DNA from: Desulfobulbus sp.
GTDB taxonomy: Bacteria > Desulfobacterota > Desulfobulbia > Desulfobulbales > Desulfobulbaceae
Length of the DNA: 6,570 nt
Direction of reading: 5' to 3'
Assembly: GCA_030600525.1 (NCBI GenBank)
Contig: JAUVLX010000201.1
Coordinates: 1-6,570, forward strand
Position 1 is the first letter of the stretch. The number at the start of each line of letters is the position of its first letter. Both the position numbers and the translations under genes were made by a program. Shown here one piece after another: positions 1 to 5,270 of the stretch. Under the pieces are notes generated by a model, which worked only from the letters and a program-made list of their open reading frames with translations, was not told where the DNA came from and did no database searches.

Positions 1-204
1 ACTTTCACCATTCCGGCACCGCCAATACGACCACACCGGAGGATCTGGAAAAAAATAATCGATACAGGACTCAATGGCCCTCAGGATTTCCAGGAACTAC
101 CTGGGGCTCCGACCGTTAAAAACGGAGCTGCTGTTTCCGTCCCCAATATGGGCTGTGTGGTACTGCAGTCAACCATCACAAAAAATGATAAGGAAAAAAG
201 ATGA
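1..204 (+). CDS. C-terminal fragment of a probable GH13 glycogen-debranching / isoamylase-type enzyme (5' partial)
   Basis: Frame 1 is open from the first base to a TGA at 202-204, giving the last 67 residues of a protein that starts outside the window. The tail reads FTIP near the start, then WKKIIDTGL, a DFQELPG segment, and finally AAVSVPNMGCVVLQ. This order (FxLP, W..hhDT, an acidic turn, then a beta strand ending V..hS/GhVVL) resembles the C-terminal beta-sandwich of GlgX/TreX-type glycogen debranching enzymes, which remove alpha-1,6 branches from glycogen. The resemblance is from memory of the family; no catalytic residues are in view, so another GH13 member is possible. The stop overlaps the next gene's start (ATGA at 201-204), so the two are probably translationally coupled. 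The last residues (KNDKEKR) are a charged extension produced by the downstream gene's ribosome-binding region. Confidence 0.6.
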   Translation, partial: TFTIPAPPIRPHRRIWKKIIDTGLNGPQDFQELPGAPTVKNGAAVSVPNMGCVVLQSTITKNDKEKR

Positions 205-725
205 AAACAGTGCTCATGCTTGGCGATTCGCTTGTCGAATGGGGTGATTGGCAGTCCTTGCTGCCGGAATACAAAATCATAAACAGAGGTATGGCCGGTG
301 AATGCACCGAAGGGCTTGCAGGAAGGATCATAGATGAAATTAACAGCGTAGCTGAACCTGATGCAGTCCTTCTTCAATCAGGGACCAACAACCTGCTCAT
401 GGGATCCCCGCACTTTCTTGCAATCCTCTCCAGCATGGTGCCAACCATCCGTACTTTTTACCCTCACTGTCCCATTATCATCAGCTCTCTGATGCCCATG
501 ACCATAGTTCCGGCCCATAAGCTGGACGAAGTCAACAAGCAGCTTCAGGATATAACCACGCAGACAGAAAACTGTTTTTATCTTGATATGGTGCCCCCGT
601 TTAATGAAAAATGCCTGCCAATAACCCAATCCGGATTCCTTAATGACAAGGTACACCTGAGCACAAGAGGTTATCTGATATGGGCAGAAGAAATAAAGGC
701 ATGTTTACAGAATATCTGCTCCTGA
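201..725 (+). CDS. SGNH/GDSL-family hydrolase (esterase or acylhydrolase)
   Basis: A 174-residue single-domain protein with all four SGNH blocks. Block I is LGDSLVEWG with nucleophile Ser10. Block II is NRGMAGE with Gly30. Block III is QSGTNN with Gly61 and Asn63. Block V is NDKVHLS, with the Asp149-x-x-His152 pair that completes the triad. These enzymes hydrolyse ester bonds in lipids, acetylated sugars or thioesters; the sequence does not fix the substrate. No signal peptide is visible, so it is probably cytoplasmic. The length is typical of compact bacterial members such as acetylhydrolase-like proteins. The ATG at 201 follows AAGGA (190-194) at good spacing and overlaps the upstream stop, implying co-expression with the glycan-active enzyme. 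A role in deacetylating carbohydrate is conceivable but is only inferred from that neighbour. Confidence 0.9.
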   Translation: MKTVLMLGDSLVEWGDWQSLLPEYKIINRGMAGECTEGLAGRIIDEINSVAEPDAVLLQSGTNNLLMGSPHFLAILSSMVPTIRTFYPHCPIIISSLMPMTIVPAHKLDEVNKQLQDITTQTENCFYLDMVPPFNEKCLPITQSGFLNDKVHLSTRGYLIWAEEIKACLQNICS

Positions 726-734
726 GGAACAACG

Positions 735-763
735 TTGACAATCTGTTGGTCACAGCTTATCAA
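735..763 (+). promoter_or_regulatory. Putative sigma-70-type promoter for the exported OB-fold protein
   Basis: A perfect -35 hexamer TTGACA (735-740) is followed after exactly 17 bases by TATCAA (758-763), which matches four of six positions of the -10 consensus. It lies in the 132-base gap between the GDSL hydrolase stop and the OB-fold gene start. It would give a leader of roughly 85-90 bases in which I see no further structure. It suggests that the OB-fold gene and those after it have their own transcription start. The motif is seen directly; activity is inferred. Confidence 0.5.
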
Positions 764-857
764 TAATGCTGTTATAAGTGGCGCAAAATTCATATTCCCA
801 ACAAACTCAATAAGAGACGGCCACTTCGCATTTAAAAAATCAATTGGAGATACCAGT

Positions 858-1685
858 ATGAACCGTGTTTTTTCTGCTTTGTGTACGGCAACCCTGTTCC
901 TTCTGCCTGCAACTGCTTTTGCGGCTTCCGAGATTACACCGCCAGCCGCAATGACTGCCGAAAAGGGGTTACAAGGGACAGTCACCGAGACCATGAATAC
1001 CGGGGGCTACACCTATCTCCAGTTGAGCAAGGGCAACCAGTCTGTCTGGGTAGCCATCCCAGAGACAAAGGTGGAAAAAGGCGCAGAAATTACCTGTCGG
1101 CCTGGCATGGAGATGCAAAATTTTGAATCCACAACACTCAAACGCACCTTTCCATCCATTATCTTTTCACCAGGGCTGGCAAATGCCCAGGAAGCCCCGA
1201 TGGCATCCCCCCATGGCATGACAGCAACAGCACCTGCAAAAGATTCTAACTTTGCCCAAGCCTTACAAGCTGAACAGCAACATCCCGCGACCGAAGCCAT
1301 GGGTGTTCAACCCGTTGGTCAATCGCCGGGAAGTCTTGGCGCGATTGTTCCTTCAAAAGATATTGTAGTAAAAAAGGCCAGTGGCAGCAGCAGTTATGCT
1401 GTGGGAGAGTGTTACGCCAAAGCCAAAGAACTGGATAACAGCTCGGTCACAGTGCGCGGTAAAGTGGTCAAAGTTTCTCCCAAAATTATGGGTAAAAACT
1501 GGGTTCACCTCCAAGATGGTACAGGGAGCCCCATGGAAAACACCCATGATCTGGTCCTTACCACCCAAGAGCTACCGGAACTGGGGGAAATCATCACCTT
1601 CAGTGGTACCCTCCATGCCGACCGTGACTTTGGTGCTGGCTACAAATATGCTGTGATTATCGAAGACGCGTCACCTAAAAAATAA
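858..1685 (+). CDS. Exported NrfJ-like protein with two OB-fold-type domains
   Basis: A 275-residue protein with a clear Sec signal peptide: MNR, a hydrophobic core to about residue 18, and an AFA|AS cleavage site after residue 22. It has two similar beta-rich modules. The first (about 35-105) has GTVTETMNTGGYTYLQL, then WVAIP, GMEMQNF and LKRTFPSIIFS, the signature of NrfJ-type proteins found near cytochromes in deltaproteobacteria. A low-complexity Ala/Pro/Gln linker (about 107-175) leads to a second OB-like module (about 180-272) with VTVRGKVVKV, KNWVHLQDGTG, THDLVLTT and a DRDFGAGYKY finish. Automatic pipelines often call such proteins DNA-binding because of the OB fold, but export argues for a periplasmic role; no heme CxxCH motif is present. 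I chose the ATG at 858 because GGAGA (846-850) sits 7 bases upstream and the signal peptide starts there. A TTG at 735 would add 41 non-signal-like residues and lies inside the promoter. The molecular function is unknown. Confidence 0.85.
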   Translation: MNRVFSALCTATLFLLPATAFAASEITPPAAMTAEKGLQGTVTETMNTGGYTYLQLSKGNQSVWVAIPETKVEKGAEITCRPGMEMQNFESTTLKRTFPSIIFSPGLANAQEAPMASPHGMTATAPAKDSNFAQALQAEQQHPATEAMGVQPVGQSPGSLGAIVPSKDIVVKKASGSSSYAVGECYAKAKELDNSSVTVRGKVVKVSPKIMGKNWVHLQDGTGSPMENTHDLVLTTQELPELGEIITFSGTLHADRDFGAGYKYAVIIEDASPKK

Positions 1686-1709
1686 AGGAATTTCCCAAAC
1701 CAAAGTTCC

Positions 1710-2285
1710 ATGGAACAGAAAATTCATCCTGCTCAAATCGGATTTGACTTTGATGGTGTTATTGCTGACACTGCAGAGGCTTTTATCCGGATTGCCTGTG
1801 AGCAATACGATTATTGCGGTATCCAGCTCGAGCATATCACACGGTTTCAGGTGGAGGAATGCACTGATGTTAACGTCGAAGTTGTGGAGGAGATCTTTAC
1901 GCGAATACTCCATGATTCTGTTGGCACTCAGTTGATGCCGATGCCAGGGGCCATAAGCGTTCTTGAAGAACTCAGCATGCATGCACCAGTTACCATTATT
2001 ACGGCAAGACCCTTGGCTGAACCGGTGCACCGCTGGATGGAGCAACATATGCCATCCACCCTTATTGATCAAATCCGACTGGTTGCCATGGGCGATCATG
2101 ACGACAAGACCCGCCATGTTCACAGATTGGATCTCTCCCATTTCATTGATGACCGGGCTGAAACCTGCAGGCAGCTTGAACAGGCCGGGGTCAGATCCAT
2201 ACTTTTCTCCCAACCCTGGAACCGCTCCGATACCACCCTGCCCGCCGTACAAAATTGGGAGGAGATTCGAGAACTTTGCCTCTGA
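1710..2285 (+). CDS. HAD-superfamily 5'-nucleotidase, NT5C/deoxyribonucleotidase-like
   Basis: A 191-residue HAD phosphatase. Motif I is GFDFDGVIADT, with nucleophile Asp13 and acid/base Asp15. Motif II is the TAR segment with Thr98 (VTIITARP). Lys133 in DDKTRH is the likely motif III lysine. Motif IV is FIDDRAETC with Asp147-Asp148. The C-terminal LFSQPWNR is typical of the 5'(3')-deoxyribonucleotidase (NT5C) family, which dephosphorylates nucleoside monophosphates; the family is known but the substrate is inferred. A small cap lies between motifs I and II (about 22-90). It begins 24 bases after the OB-fold gene. The only purine-rich Shine-Dalgarno-like stretch, AAAGGAA (1684-1690), is about 19 bases from the ATG, too far for a good site, and no other in-frame start exists nearby, so translation may depend on coupling. 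The next gene is a Nudix hydrolase, consistent with nucleotide-pool housekeeping. Confidence 0.88.
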   Translation: MEQKIHPAQIGFDFDGVIADTAEAFIRIACEQYDYCGIQLEHITRFQVEECTDVNVEVVEEIFTRILHDSVGTQLMPMPGAISVLEELSMHAPVTIITARPLAEPVHRWMEQHMPSTLIDQIRLVAMGDHDDKTRHVHRLDLSHFIDDRAETCRQLEQAGVRSILFSQPWNRSDTTLPAVQNWEEIRELCL

Positions 2286-2316
2286 CAAGAGGCATCAACC
2301 CTTACAAAAAAAAGCC

Positions 2317-2769
2317 ATGAATACTCCCACCCCCACGACTGACACCCCTCCCACCGTCTACCGAAACCCTACGCCAACAGTGGATATCATCATTGAAATA
2401 GATGGCGGAATTGTATTGATTGAACGCAAGAATGAACCACTTGGCTGGGCATTACCCGGTGGTTTTGTTGATTACGGGGAATCATTTGAAAATGCTGCAC
2501 GGAGGGAGGCCAAAGAAGAAACAGAGTTACAGGTCACTCTCACCCACCAGTTCCATACTTACTCCGACCCAGCCAGGGATGCTCGGCAACATAACAGCTC
2601 CACCGTTTTTATCGGCACGGCAAGCGGCAAGCCTAAAGGCGCCGACGATGCAGCACAGGCAGAAATTTATGCCGAGGATAATCTCCCGGCCCTTGCCTTT
2701 GACCACCAGCAAATACTGGAAGACTATTTTCATTTCCGGAAGACGGGCAACAGACCAGCAATAGCCTAA
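2317..2769 (+). CDS. Nudix hydrolase, probable ADP-ribose pyrophosphatase type
   Basis: A 150-residue Nudix protein. The Nudix box runs from Gly49 to Leu71: GGFVDYGE gives G-x5-E, and RREAKEETEL gives the REx2EE metal-binding core (Arg63, Glu64, Glu67, Glu68). The usual Gly of the EExGU end is Glu70. Flanking features fit ADP-ribose pyrophosphatases: TPTVDIIIEI before the box, IERKNEPLGWALPGGF into it, and TYSDPARDARQH after it. Such enzymes cleave ADP-ribose to AMP and ribose 5-phosphate; substrate specificity here is inferred. The reading frame is open far upstream through the nucleotidase gene, but homology begins only after the ATG at 2317, which lies 31 bases beyond the nucleotidase stop. 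AAGAGG (2287-2292) is too distant to be an obvious ribosome-binding site, so the start is only moderately certain. The Thr/Pro-rich first 20 residues look like a flexible tail. Confidence 0.88.
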   Translation: MNTPTPTTDTPPTVYRNPTPTVDIIIEIDGGIVLIERKNEPLGWALPGGFVDYGESFENAARREAKEETELQVTLTHQFHTYSDPARDARQHNSSTVFIGTASGKPKGADDAAQAEIYAEDNLPALAFDHQQILEDYFHFRKTGNRPAIA

Positions 2770-2780
2770 GAAAGGTCTAA

Positions 2781-2827
2781 GAAAAACAACTTGCCTGTGA
2801 TAGACCGAAAATGGTCTATCACAGGCA
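2781..2827 (-). terminator. Strong hairpin plus U-rich tail, terminator for the small - strand gene
   Basis: A perfect 15-bp inverted repeat (2792-2806 with 2813-2827; arm TGCCTGTGATAGACC) closes a six-base loop. Read on the - strand it is followed by AGTTGTTTTTC, a U-rich run, as in factor-independent terminators. On the + strand no T-run follows, so it favours - strand transcription, though the stem may also protect the 3' end of the Nudix transcript. It starts 20 bases beyond the TAA at 2848 of the small gene. A copy of one arm's core (GGTCTA, 2774-2779) could pair with 2801-2806 as an alternative fold. Confidence 0.7.
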
Positions 2828-2847
2828 TCAAACATCGTATAGCACCG

Positions 2848-3009
2848 TTAAAAAATCGTTTTTAACAGCAGGTAACTCACAAGCCCCACACCTATGGAGC
2901 CATAGATCAACAGTCAGGGAGTACAGTTATCCCCCGCCTTTTTGACAATAACCTTCAGGGCTATCACTCCAATCACGACTGCTGCTGCCAGTAAAAATAT
3001 ATCTTTCAC
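2848..3009 (-). CDS. Probable two-helix membrane selenoprotein with in-frame UGA (Sec) in a CxxU motif
   Basis: I do not recognise a family. From a GTG at 3009-3007 the frame reads MKDIFLLAAAVVIG and continues as a hydrophobic helix (about residues 4-22). Then comes KKAGDNCTP and a TGA at 2916-2914 (codon 32). The same frame goes on for 21 sense codons, LLIYGSIGVG then LVSYLLLKTIF, a second membrane-like helix, and stops at TAA (2850-2848). Read through, it is a 53-residue helical hairpin with Cys29-Thr-Pro-Sec32, a CxxU redox motif reminiscent of the CTPC of thioredoxin-like proteins. The start is well supported: AAGGAG (3021-3016) lies six bases upstream of GTG. A SECIS-like stem-loop follows the UGA and a terminator follows the TAA. 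It lies 181 bases downstream of typA on the same strand. A thiol/selenol redox role at the membrane is inference. The alternatives are a 31-residue peptide ending at the TGA, or a gene broken by a point mutation. No selenocysteine machinery genes are in view. Confidence 0.7.
2882..2901 (-). promoter_or_regulatory. Candidate bacterial SECIS element downstream of the recoded UGA
   Basis: On the - strand RNA, 12 bases after the UGA (2916-2914), the segment GGCUCCA (2901-2895) pairs with UGGGGCU (2888-2882). The pairs are G-U, G-C, C-G, U-G, C-G, C-G and A-U, making a 7-bp stem. The closed loop is UAGGUG (2894-2889), containing the GGU that SelB recognises in the loop of known elements such as E. 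coli fdhF, where the small hairpin also begins about 11 bases after the UGA. The fourth stem base is a U facing G, near where fdhF has its bulged U. A competing 5-bp hairpin (2905-2901 with 2896-2892) overlaps it, so folding needs testing. Confidence 0.6.
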
Positions 3010-3015
3010 AGCTTG

Positions 3016-3021
3016 CTCCTT
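3016..3021 (-). promoter_or_regulatory. Ribosome-binding site fixing the GTG start of the small selenoprotein candidate
   Basis: The - strand reads AAGGAG, then six bases (CAAGCT), then GTG. This is a near-perfect Shine-Dalgarno at ideal spacing. It selects the GTG at 3009 over an upstream ATG at 3114 in the same frame, whose added 35 residues are Arg/Lys-rich and unlike a leader for the following membrane helix. Confidence 0.75.
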
Positions 3022-3138
3022 CTTGTGTCCCGTCAACGCTGTTATGCCGCATCTTACTTGTTCTTTTTCGCCCCTGCGTTGCCTGCCCATCGAGCACATA
3101 ACCCTGCTATGCACTCAATGAACAAACAACACAGAGAC

Positions 3139-3166
3139 AAAAAATTACGGCGCAATATTGCGTCAT
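3139..3166 (-). terminator. Possible rho-independent terminator of typA
   Basis: About 25 bases after the typA stop the - strand carries the palindrome CGCAATATTGCG (3162-3151). The stem can be extended by three more pairs across one A-C mismatch. It is followed by CCGTAA and six T (3144-3139). The stem is short and partly AU, and the T-run is slightly displaced, so termination may be incomplete and allow read-through into the small gene downstream. Confidence 0.45.
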
Positions 3167-3190
3167 TTCATCATTGACGTGACACTAGTT

Positions 3191-4990
3191 TTATCCCCTG
3201 ACACGTACACCTGTCTTCTTTCTCAGACGAATGGCCTTAGGGGTAATTTCAACTAGTTCATCGTCATTGATATATGCTATACACTCTTCCAAGCTCATGT
3301 CAACCGGCGGGGTAAGAGTAACAGCTTCATCTGAACCAGAGGCACGCACGTTGGACAACTTCTTGCCCTTTGCCGTATTGACAACCAGATCTGCAGGACG
3401 GCAGTTTTCACCGATAATCTGTCCCTGGTAGGTATCGATGCCCGGACCGATAAAGAGTTGCCCACGATCCTGGAGGTTAAAAAGCGCGTAAGCCACAGTT
3501 GTACTCGTCTCCTTAACCACCATAACACCATTAATACGCTGCTGCAGATCGCCGGCATGGGGTCCCCACTCGGCAAAGACATAGTTCATCACGCCCATGC
3601 CCCTGGTATCGGTCAAAAACTGGGAACGATACCCCAACAAACCGCGGGTGGGCACCTTGAACTTCATTTTGGCCATCTGATTCTCGACCTGCATGTCGAG
3701 CAACTGCCCTTTCAGTTTGCCCAGCTTCTCAATCACTACACCTTGGTACTGCTCATCCACATCAACCGAGAGTTCCTCATAGGGCTCCATCAGTTTCCCG
3801 TCTTTCTCCATCATAATAACTTGGGGACGGGTAACCTGTAACTCGTAATTTTCGCGGCGCATTTTTTCGATCAAAATGGAAAGATGCAATTCCCCCCTGC
3901 CAGAAACTTTGAACCCGACGCCTTCAGTCAGCGTTTCAACCTTAAGGGCAACGTCGCCTAGAGTTTCCTTTGCCAATCTTTCTTCCAGATGGCGGGAGGT
4001 AACAAATTTACCATCCTGGCCAGCAAAGGGAGAATCATTAGGAATAAAATGCATGGAGATGGTGGGTGGGTCGATCTCAATCAGCGGCATTGGCTGCGGA
4101 TCATCAGGATCAGTAAAGGTAACCCCGACAGTAACATCTACCATCCCGGCAACAGCTACAATATCTCCAACTGTGGCACTTTCTGCCGGTACTTTCTTGT
4201 CGCCGTCAAAAAGAAAAATTTTGTTGATCCGAACCGGAGAGATGGTTCCGTCACGCCGAACAACAGCAAGACTGGAGCGCAAATCCAACTTCCCGTTGGC
4301 CACCTTACCAATACCTAACCGGCCCATATACTGGGAGTAATCTATGGTATTTACCTGCATTTGCAGTGGGGCTTCAGGGTCACCTGTTGGCGGTGGAACG
4401 TGCTCGACGATCATATCAGAGACAACCTGCATCCCTGTTTCTGCGGTAACCGGATCATCCAATTCATTAATAGCATAACCGGCTTTTGCAGAAGCATAAA
4501 TAACAGGAAAATCAAGTACATCATCAGGAGCCTCCAGGCGGACGAGCATGTCAAACACCTGATCAACCACCCAATCACACCGGGCAGCGGGCTTATCGAT
4601 TTTATTTATCACCACCAGGATGGGGAGTCCTACTGCAAGGGCCTTTTTAACCACAAAAAAGGTCTGCGGCATCGGGCCTTCCTGGGCATCGACGAGAAGC
4701 ACTGCCGCATCTGCCATGCGCAGGACTCTTTCCACCTGTCCACCAAAGTCGGCATGACCTGGGGTGTCAATAATGTTTATCTTGTGCCCCTTATGGAGAT
4801 AGGACCCATTTTTTGACGCAATGGTGATTCCACGCTCGCGCTCAAGATCCATTGAATCCATTAAACGCTCGGCAACTTCCTGATTGTCACGAAACATGCC
4901 GCTCTGGCGAAATAACTGATCAACAAGGGTTGTTTTGCCGTGATCGACATGAGCGATAATTGCAACGTTTCGAATATTTTTCTGCTCCAT
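3191..4990 (-). CDS. typA: Ribosome-associated translational GTPase TypA/BipA
   Basis: A complete 599-residue protein, close to the roughly 607 residues of E. coli BipA. The GTPase domain has G1 AHVDHGKT (13-20), G2 RGIT (53-56), G3 DTPGH (75-79), G4 NKID (129-132) and G5 SAK (167-169). The translation-factor beta-barrel and EF-G-like domains follow (for example GRGELHLSILIEKMRRE). The BipA-specific C-terminal domain has KLSNVRASGSDEA and ends DDELVEITPKAIRLRKKTG, which separates it from EF-G and LepA. TypA binds the ribosome in the GTP state and is known to help 50S assembly and growth at low temperature or under stress. The ATG at 4990-4988 follows GAGG (5003-5000) nine bases upstream. All motifs are intact and I see no sign of transfer. 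It is divergent from nothing: the gene upstream on the same strand is the helicase, 280 bases away. Confidence 0.98.
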   Translation of the reverse strand: MEQKNIRNVAIIAHVDHGKTTLVDQLFRQSGMFRDNQEVAERLMDSMDLERERGITIASKNGSYLHKGHKINIIDTPGHADFGGQVERVLRMADAAVLLVDAQEGPMPQTFFVVKKALAVGLPILVVINKIDKPAARCDWVVDQVFDMLVRLEAPDDVLDFPVIYASAKAGYAINELDDPVTAETGMQVVSDMIVEHVPPPTGDPEAPLQMQVNTIDYSQYMGRLGIGKVANGKLDLRSSLAVVRRDGTISPVRINKIFLFDGDKKVPAESATVGDIVAVAGMVDVTVGVTFTDPDDPQPMPLIEIDPPTISMHFIPNDSPFAGQDGKFVTSRHLEERLAKETLGDVALKVETLTEGVGFKVSGRGELHLSILIEKMRRENYELQVTRPQVIMMEKDGKLMEPYEELSVDVDEQYQGVVIEKLGKLKGQLLDMQVENQMAKMKFKVPTRGLLGYRSQFLTDTRGMGVMNYVFAEWGPHAGDLQQRINGVMVVKETSTTVAYALFNLQDRGQLFIGPGIDTYQGQIIGENCRPADLVVNTAKGKKLSNVRASGSDEAVTLTPPVDMSLEECIAYINDDELVEITPKAIRLRKKTGVRVRG

Positions 4991-5057
4991 ACTTTCCCGC
5001 CTCTGTCAGGAAGATTTGTCTCTCTGTCCCCACAAAGGGGTTAGACGACATGCATAC

Positions 5058-5091
5058 ATTATCAAACAATGATAATTTGCTATGATGTCAA
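5058..5091 (-). promoter_or_regulatory. Weak promoter-like region upstream of typA
   Basis: The - strand has a perfect TTGACA (5091-5086). The best -10-like hexamer, GATAAT (5063-5058), is 22 bases away, longer than the usual 16-18, and at the standard distance there is only TGTTTG. The same stretch contains a 6-bp AT-rich inverted repeat (5058-5063 with 5071-5076). A promoter for typA is expected here because of the 280-base gap, but I cannot pin down the hexamers. Confidence 0.25.
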
Positions 5092-5181
5092 TTTAGGTAA
5101 CTTTTAAAAAAAGCATACACTGTCTCGCATGCCGAAGGTTGTTAAAAAAAGCGCAGAGTCTACAGCAAGAGACATAAAAGC

Positions 5182-5197
5182 ACAAGAGAACTCTTGT
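5182..5197 (-). terminator. Possible terminator hairpin after the helicase gene
   Basis: ACAAGAG (5182-5188) and CTCTTGT (5191-5197) are perfect inverted repeats around two bases. On the - strand the stem is followed by GC then TTTT. It lies about 75 bases after the helicase stop. The stem is short, partly AU, and would need to open two pairs to form a workable loop, and the U-run is only four, so this is weak. The rest of the 4991-5270 gap is A/T-rich with no convincing gene. Confidence 0.3.
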
Positions 5198-5270
5198 AAA
5201 AAACGCACTTACAAGCACATAAACTCCAACACGAAAACATTCAACTGTTGTAAGCAATAACAAGAACCGC

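Noticed and set aside
106..128. Inverted repeat GCTCCG...CGGAGC resembling a terminator
   Set aside because: It lies inside the open frame of the debranching-enzyme tail, has an 11-base loop and no T-run after it.
735..857. A 41-residue N-terminal extension of the OB-fold protein starting at TTG 735
   Set aside because: The TTG is the start of the -35 hexamer TTGACA. A good ribosome-binding site and a proper signal peptide both point to the ATG at 858.
1963..2316. Long N-terminal extension of the Nudix protein overlapping the nucleotidase gene
   Set aside because: It is an out-of-frame shadow of the HAD gene with no domain resemblance; Nudix homology starts only after the ATG at 2317.
3010..3114. 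A longer 66-residue version of the small - strand protein from the ATG at 3114
   Set aside because: The added 35 residues are Arg/Lys-rich and unlike a leader, while the GTG at 3009 has a near-perfect Shine-Dalgarno at six bases.
3458..3841. Several long + strand frames opposite typA
   Set aside because: They are antisense shadows of a strongly conserved gene, with no ribosome-binding sites and no family resemblance.
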